A DNA stretch of 64,000 bases, from positions 868,001-932,000 of the forward strand of contig NZ_LMCX01000002.1 in NCBI RefSeq assembly GCF_001425665.1. The letters are read 5' to 3'. Positions 59,303 through 64,000 of this stretch are shown in pieces (within the stretch, counting starts at the first letter, position 1; each line of letters starts with the position of its first letter). Under the pieces are notes generated by a model. It was not told where the DNA came from. It made no database searches and saw nothing but the letters and a program-made list of their open reading frames with translations. Made by a program: the position numbers and the translations under genes. This stretch comes from Yonghaparkia sp. Root332 (GTDB lineage Bacteria; Actinomycetota; Actinomycetes; Actinomycetales; Microbacteriaceae).

Positions 59303-61333
59303 TCAGGGGGCGGCGTCGAGGTCGTGGGCCCGCGCGAAACGGATGATGAACGTGCTGCCGCGCTCGCCGTCCGACTCGACGAGGACGGATCCGCCGATCC
59401 CGTCGAGGAGCGTGCGCACGATCGAGAGGCCCAGTCCCGTTCCGGGGGTCGCCTTCGCCGTCGCGTCCTCCGTGCGGTAGAACCGATCGAAGACGCGCTC
59501 CTGATCGGCGAGCGGGATGCCCGGCCCGGCGTCGCGGACGAACAGCTCGATCGCCTCATCGTCCACGAGGGCGCTCACCACCACGCTCGAGTCGTCGGGA
59601 GAGAACTTGACGGCGTTGCTCATGATGTTGGTCAGCACCCGTGACACGGAGTCCTCCGTGCCGATGGCCTCCGGCAGGGCGGTCGCCGAGGTCTCGACGA
59701 CGATCTCGACGCGCCGCGATGCGGCGACGGCGCGCAGGTCGTCCGCGACCTCGCCGATGATGCGGTCGAGAGCGAGAGGGTGCGGGTCGTCGACCGAGTC
59801 GGCCGCGCGCTTCGCGGCCGACAGAAGCTCCTCCACGCGCTCCTGCAGGCGGCCGGCATTGCGGACGATCGTGTCCACGAAGCGGCGCTGCATCGGGTCG
59901 AGCTCGGTCTCGTCGAGCGTCTCGGCGTAGCCGACGATGCTCGCGAGCGGGGTGCGCAGCTCGTGGCTGATGCTCGCGACGAAGTCGTCCTTCTGCCGCG
60001 AGAGCTCCTGGTACTGGGCGGAGAGCGCGCGCTCGCGTTCGACGAGCGCGCGCAGGCGGCGATCCTCCCGGCGCTTCTCGGTGACGTCGGTCAGCTCGAC
60101 GGACATGACGCCGGACTTGTCCCCGGCGGCGCGCTCGATCGCGACCTCCGCGTCGGCCCGGCCCGCGAACGCCTCCAGAACGAGCTCGCCGCGCCACCGC
60201 GGCTCGCCGTCCGCGACGACCGAGAGGCCCTCGATGAGCGGATGGTCGTCGGGCAGCGCGATGTTGATCTCGGAAGAGGCGGAGAAGAAGGCGTTGCTGG
60301 GGTCCATCCCGAGCGCCCGCAGACCGTGGTCGTTGGCCTGCACGACGATGAAGGCGTCGCCGATCGGCTCGACGAGGAGGAAGGCGGTCTGGGCCTGCTC
60401 GACGGCCCGGCGCAGCACCCTGTCCTTCGCGAGCGCGCGCTCCACCTCGAGCTCGCCCTCCACGCGCTTGGACCACAGCACGAGCGTCGAGCTGAGGAAG
60501 ATGAACAGCCCGCCCTGCAGCACGACGATCGCGTCGCGCGTTCCGTCGGCGGCCATCGCGAACGGCCCCCAGCCGAGGATCGTCGCGATCGTCGTGCCGA
60601 ACGTCACGAGGAGGAGCTGCAGCGTCACGCCGATCGCCGAGAGGCGCAGAGCCGCCCAGGCGAACAGCGGGAGCGGGAGGAAGGACACGGAGATGTTGAT
60701 CGAGAGCGTGAAGGTCACGACCAGCGCGGTGGCCATGAGCAGCCACTGGGCGGTCACCTCGGTCCGCGACGCGATGGCCCCCTGGCGCACGCGCGCGAAC
60801 GCGAGCGGCGTCGCGACGACGAAGGAGACGAGGTTCGCCACGAACGCGTCGTTCGCGAAGGCGTCGCCCAGGTCGATCCCCGCGAGGATCCGGACGACCG
60901 TGACGCCGGCCGCGAAGAAGGCCGAGGAGATCGTCGCGCCGAGGACGAGCCGGACGCTGTGGGCGACCGAGTCGAGGCGCGGGAGACGACCCGATCGCTC
61001 GACGATCGCGCAGAACAGCAGGATCTCGAGCACTCGCAGGAAACCGGTCTGGAGGACATAGTCGAGCGGCAGCCCCGTGATGACGTTGCCGATCGCGACG
61101 GCCGCGACGCCCGCCGTCGTGACCGGGATCCGCCAGCCGCTGCGCGCGATGAGCGTCAGGACGGCGATGACGCCGCTCGCCGGCGCGAGGGTTGCGCGCG
61201 AGATCGACACGTCGGTCGCGTTTCCCCCGGTGATCGAGAGGCCGAGGATCGCGAGGAGCACGACCGCGAGCATCGCGAGTCGCCGCGGCCTGCTCCACCG
61301 GCGCGCCGTCGACGCGAGACTCGCTCCGACCAC
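59303..61333 (-). CDS. Membrane sensor histidine kinase (MASE1-like input, PAS-like linker)
   Basis: A 676-residue kinase from the GTG at 61333, which has AGGAGGG at 5 bases; the longer frame would invade the divergent gene. The first ~300 residues contain about eight membrane helices resembling a MASE1 sensor. A PAS-like domain follows (about 325-430), then a coiled linker, the HisKA H-box SHELRTPLASIVGYAE near residue 450, and an HATPase with NIMSNAVKFSP, DAGPGIP and GTGLGLSIV. It is divergent from a single-domain response regulator 99 bases away, which is its likely partner. Confidence 0.9.
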   Translation of the reverse strand: MVGASLASTARRWSRPRRLAMLAVVLLAILGLSITGGNATDVSISRATLAPASGVIAVLTLIARSGWRIPVTTAGVAAVAIGNVITGLPLDYVLQTGFLRVLEILLFCAIVERSGRLPRLDSVAHSVRLVLGATISSAFFAAGVTVVRILAGIDLGDAFANDAFVANLVSFVVATPLAFARVRQGAIASRTEVTAQWLLMATALVVTFTLSINISVSFLPLPLFAWAALRLSAIGVTLQLLLVTFGTTIATILGWGPFAMAADGTRDAIVVLQGGLFIFLSSTLVLWSKRVEGELEVERALAKDRVLRRAVEQAQTAFLLVEPIGDAFIVVQANDHGLRALGMDPSNAFFSASSEINIALPDDHPLIEGLSVVADGEPRWRGELVLEAFAGRADAEVAIERAAGDKSGVMSVELTDVTEKRREDRRLRALVERERALSAQYQELSRQKDDFVASISHELRTPLASIVGYAETLDETELDPMQRRFVDTIVRNAGRLQERVEELLSAAKRAADSVDDPHPLALDRIIGEVADDLRAVAASRRVEIVVETSATALPEAIGTEDSVSRVLTNIMSNAVKFSPDDSSVVVSALVDDEAIELFVRDAGPGIPLADQERVFDRFYRTEDATAKATPGTGLGLSIVRTLLDGIGGSVLVESDGERGSTFIIRFARAHDLDAAP

Positions 61334-61432
61334 GGCGGCCCTCCTCAGTTCTTCTGCATTATCGTCGTGTTCAGGCACGCGAAGGGCGTGACACGGCGAG
61401 GCGATCGCCGCCCGGGGGGAATCGAGGACGAC

Positions 61433-61804
61433 GTGGCACGCATTCTGGTCGCCGACGACGATCAGGATCTCAACGACCTGGTGACGATGAAGCTCGAGGC
61501 CGCCGGCCACGAGGTCGTGAGCGTCGTCGACGGTGAGAACGCGCTCTCGCGCGCGATCTCCGACAAGCCCGACCTCATCGTGCTCGACTGGATGCTGCCG
61601 CGCCGCAACGGCCTCGAGGTGTGCCGCGAGGTGCGATCGGATCCGGGGCTCGCGCGCACGCGCATCCTCATGCTGACGGCGCGCGCCCAGGAGGTCGACG
61701 TCGAGCGCGCCTTCGCGGCCGGCGCCGAGGAGTACATCACGAAGCCGTTCAGCCCGCGCGAGCTCGTCCTGCGCGTCGCGACGCTCCTCTCCCGGCCGCT
61801 ATGA
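61433..61804 (+). CDS. Single-domain response regulator
   Basis: A 123-residue receiver domain with no output domain. GTG start at 61433 with GAGG at 5 bases. Key residues are complete: Asp8-Asp9-Asp10, phospho-acceptor Asp52 (LIVLDWMLP), Thr82 and Lys104 (YITKPFSP). Because it lacks a DNA-binding domain it must act through protein contacts. Its stop overlaps the ATG of the HEAT-repeat gene (ATGA, 61801-61804), so the HEAT protein or the following glycosyltransferase is a plausible target. Confidence 0.9.
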   Translation: MARILVADDDQDLNDLVTMKLEAAGHEVVSVVDGENALSRAISDKPDLIVLDWMLPRRNGLEVCREVRSDPGLARTRILMLTARAQEVDVERAFAAGAEEYITKPFSPRELVLRVATLLSRPL

Positions 61805-62640
61805 CCGCACTGCTCGTCGCGACCGCGGCGGCGGCACTCCTGTGCCTCGCGCTGCTCGCGACGGTGCTCATCGTGCGCGCCCGCATCGCGCGCCTGGATT
61901 CACGAACCCGCCATCGGCGCTCCGAGGTCTCCACGATCCTGCGCACGCTCCTCGTCGACGAGGGCATCGCGCCCGCTCCGCGATCGCCCTCGACGCTGCA
62001 CGCGGTCGCCTCGGTCGTGACGCGCGTGCACGGGGAGGACCGGGAGTCCCTGCAGCGCTGGCTTGACGCGAACGGCGCGACCGCGCTCGCGAAGCAGGGA
62101 ATGCGAGACCGTCGGGCGATCGAGCGGGCTCGAGCGATCCGGCTCTACGTGCGGACGACCACTGAGCCCTCGTCGATCCTCATGGTGCGGATGCTCGACG
62201 ATCCCGATCCGCGCGTGCGGGGCGTCGCGGCTCTCGAGTGGGGCTCCACGGGGAGCACGGAGGCGATCGCGCCCGTGCTCGCGGCGGCGTGCCGCGCCGA
62301 GCGCCGCCTGCCCCCCCTCGTCGCCTCGATCGCCATCATGCGCTGCCGGCTCCTCGATGTGGAATCGCTCCACGCGGCGTGGAGCACGCGCGACCCGGAC
62401 GGACTCCGCGTGGCTCTCAGCACCGGGAGCGCCGCCGGGCTCGCGGGAGTGCAGTCGCACGCGATCACTGCGCTGACCCATGACGACCCCCTCGTGCGCA
62501 TCGCCGCCGCTGACGCGCTGCGCCGGGTCGGCACCCGCCGATCGCTCGAGCCGCTCCGCGAGCGTCTGACGCTCGAGGCCAATCCCATCGCCCGCCGCCA
62601 CGTCGACGAGGCGATACTCGCGCTCGGAGGCGGCGCGTGA
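61801..62640 (+). CDS. Membrane-anchored HEAT-repeat protein
   Basis: A 279-residue protein with an N-terminal membrane helix (about residues 3-27) and a cytoplasmic helical-repeat domain. Repeats with the DxDPxVRxxAAxxL pattern are visible at LDDPDPRVRGVAALEWG and LTHDDPLVRIAAADALRRVG, with related helices between. There is no catalytic motif; HEAT arrays bind proteins. ATGA overlap with the receiver gene and GTGA overlap with the glycosyltransferase (62637-62640) place all three in one translationally coupled operon. Confidence 0.82.
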   Translation: MTALLVATAAAALLCLALLATVLIVRARIARLDSRTRHRRSEVSTILRTLLVDEGIAPAPRSPSTLHAVASVVTRVHGEDRESLQRWLDANGATALAKQGMRDRRAIERARAIRLYVRTTTEPSSILMVRMLDDPDPRVRGVAALEWGSTGSTEAIAPVLAAACRAERRLPPLVASIAIMRCRLLDVESLHAAWSTRDPDGLRVALSTGSAAGLAGVQSHAITALTHDDPLVRIAAADALRRVGTRRSLEPLRERLTLEANPIARRHVDEAILALGGGA

Positions 62641-64000
62641 TCCCCGCCGAGCTCGCGGCGTGGCTCGCGGCGTCGCTCGTCGTCGTCACGATCGCCTTCG
62701 GGATCTACTTCGCGCTGTACCAGCTGCTCTACGTGACGATCGTCATCCGCGCGATCGGGGCGATCGCCGACGAGCGGCGCTGGGCATCGGACGAGCTGCT
62801 CTCCGGAACCTTCGCGAGCCCTCTGACCCCGGGCGTGAGCGTGCTCGTCCCAGCGCACAACGAGAGCGCCGGCTCGGTCGCGTGCGTCGAATCGCTGCTG
62901 CGGCTGCAGTACCCGCAGGTGCAGATCATCGTCGTCGACGACGGATCGACGGACGGTACGTCGGAGGTGCTGCGCGCGGCCTTCCCGATGACGCCCACCG
63001 ACGAGGAGCCGATCAGCCCGGTGCCCGTGGGCGGCGTCATCGAGAGCATCCACCGCTTCGATCACCATGACGCGCTGCTGATCAGGAAGTCGTCCGTCGG
63101 GCGTCGCGCCGATGCCGTCAACGCGGCGCTGCAGTTCGCGCGGCACGAGCTCGTGTGCATGATCGACGGCGACTCGATCCTGTCGCCGACCGCTCTGCTG
63201 CGCGTCGTGCAGCCGTTCATCGACGACCCGACCGTCGTCGCCTCGGGCGGTATCGTGCGGCCCGCGAACGGCGCCGTCCTCATCGAGGCGGAGGTCGATC
63301 GCGTCGAGGTTCCGTCGCGGCTCATCGAGCGCATCCAGGTGCTCGAGTACCTGCGCGCCTTCCTCGTCGGGCGGGCCGGCTGGTCGGCGATCAAGGGGCT
63401 GCTCATCATCTCCGGGGCGTTCGGCGTCTTCCGCCGCGACACCCTCGTGCAGCTCGGCGGGCTCGACGCCGAGAGCCTCGCGGAGGACGCCGAGCTCGTC
63501 GTCGCCGCGCACCGCCACCACCGCACCGAGCGCGAGCCGTACCGCATCGTGTTCGTCGCCGACCCGGTGTGCTGGACGGAGGTGCCCGCGACGTGGTCGG
63601 CGGTGTCACGGCAGCGGAAGCGCTGGTCGCAGGGGCTCGGCGAGCTCCTGCGGGGCGCGCGCGACATGATGCTGCGGCCGCGGTACGGGGCGCTCGGCAT
63701 GGTGACCCTGCCGTACTTCTGGCTGTTCGAGCAGTGGGGCGCCCCGCTCGTCATCGTCGCGATGGTGCTCGCAGCGCTCTCGGGGGCTCTCGGGCTCATC
63801 CCGTGGATCGCCATCGGCCTCGCGCTCGTCGTCTCCTACTTCGTGGCCGTCGCGACCTCGCTCCTCGCGATCGCGATCGAACTGGGAGCGACGCCCGACT
63901 ACCGGACGGGCCGCTCGATGCGGCGACTGATCCTGACCGCGTTCCTGGAGCCGATCCTCTTCTACCTCCCGCACGCGCTGTGGCGGATGATCGGGCTCAT
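62637..64000 (+). CDS. Processive family 2 glycosyltransferase, truncated by the window end
   Basis: Open from the GTG at 62637 to the window edge, over 450 residues. An N-terminal membrane helix (about 8-35) precedes a GT-A catalytic domain with VLVPAHNESAG, VVDDGSTDGT (about 101), the metal-binding IDGDS (about 176), an SLAEDAELV acceptor region (about 281) and QRKRW (about 326). C-terminal membrane helices follow from about 365. This DxD/ED/QxxRW set marks cellulose synthase-, hyaluronan synthase- or PgaC-like enzymes that make and export polysaccharides. The product is unknown. Confidence 0.88.
   Translation, partial: MIPAELAAWLAASLVVVTIAFGIYFALYQLLYVTIVIRAIGAIADERRWASDELLSGTFASPLTPGVSVLVPAHNESAGSVACVESLLRLQYPQVQIIVVDDGSTDGTSEVLRAAFPMTPTDEEPISPVPVGGVIESIHRFDHHDALLIRKSSVGRRADAVNAALQFARHELVCMIDGDSILSPTALLRVVQPFIDDPTVVASGGIVRPANGAVLIEAEVDRVEVPSRLIERIQVLEYLRAFLVGRAGWSAIKGLLIISGAFGVFRRDTLVQLGGLDAESLAEDAELVVAAHRHHRTEREPYRIVFVADPVCWTEVPATWSAVSRQRKRWSQGLGELLRGARDMMLRPRYGALGMVTLPYFWLFEQWGAPLVIVAMVLAALSGALGLIPWIAIGLALVVSYFVAVATSLLAIAIELGATPDYRTGRSMRRLILTAFLEPILFYLPHALWRMIGL

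Overview
The window is a contiguous piece of a high-G+C Gram-positive chromosome. G+C content is very high, GTG starts are frequent, and gene order and protein families are actinobacterial. The cell-division cluster layout, the FtsZ/SepF/DivIVA set, a MurE without the meso-diaminopimelate signature residues, and blocks matching Mycobacterium tuberculosis Rv2173-Rv2182c and Rv1822-Rv1830 all point to the family Microbacteriaceae (Microbacterium or a close relative). The genus is an inference. I see no rRNA, tRNA, CRISPR array, insertion sequence or prophage.

Layout. (1) 1-9.7 kb: a GNAT-like fragment, the aa3 cytochrome oxidase operon ctaC-ctaD-ctaF, erpA, an M20 dipeptidase, a DUF3043 membrane protein, pyrD, nrdR, hisD, a flavin reductase and an Rv0909-like small protein. 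(2) 9.7-31.9 kb: one long minus-strand division and cell-wall cluster, read as mraZ, rsmH, ftsL-like, ftsI, murE, a truncated murF-like gene, mraY, murD, ftsW, murG, murC, ftsQ, ftsZ, a PLP-binding protein gene, sepF, yggT, divIVA, a rluD-type gene and dnaE. Most genes from rsmH to ftsQ overlap or nearly touch. (3) 31.9-43 kb: a DUF3040 gene, a polyprenyl synthase, an Rv2175c-like DNA-binding protein, a LysM protein, a PknL-like PASTA kinase, class II DAHP synthase, a PlsC-type acyltransferase, a ROK sugar kinase and a long-chain acyl-CoA ligase. (4) 43-54.5 kb: peptide deformylase, an EspI-like ATPase, pyruvate carboxylase, ParA, two MerR regulators, a GarA/OdhI FHA protein, a CDP-alcohol phosphatidyltransferase, an LRV-type repeat protein, a short-chain dehydrogenase and a G6PDH-like protein. 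(5) 54.5-64 kb: a GH15 glucoamylase/trehalase-like enzyme, topoisomerase IB, an S4 RNA-binding protein, L-lactate dehydrogenase, a cysteine-less HesB-like protein, and a sensor kinase divergent from a receiver-HEAT-glycosyltransferase operon that runs off the right edge.

How it works together: regions 2 and 3 hold lipid II synthesis (murC, murD, murE, mraY, murG), septal polymerisation (ftsW, ftsI), the Z-ring (ftsZ, sepF, ftsQ, ftsL-like), polar growth (divIVA) and wall signalling (PknL, LysM). GarA, pyruvate carboxylase, lactate dehydrogenase and cytochrome oxidase concern central carbon flow and respiration.

The strongest anomaly is at 25647-26297. The gene in the murF position encodes only about 216 residues: the end of the Mur central domain plus a C-terminal domain. 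It has no P-loop or substrate domain, yet it sits intact in the operon with ATGA junctions on both sides. The next most interesting item is the two-component/HEAT/glycosyltransferase module at 59.3-64 kb.
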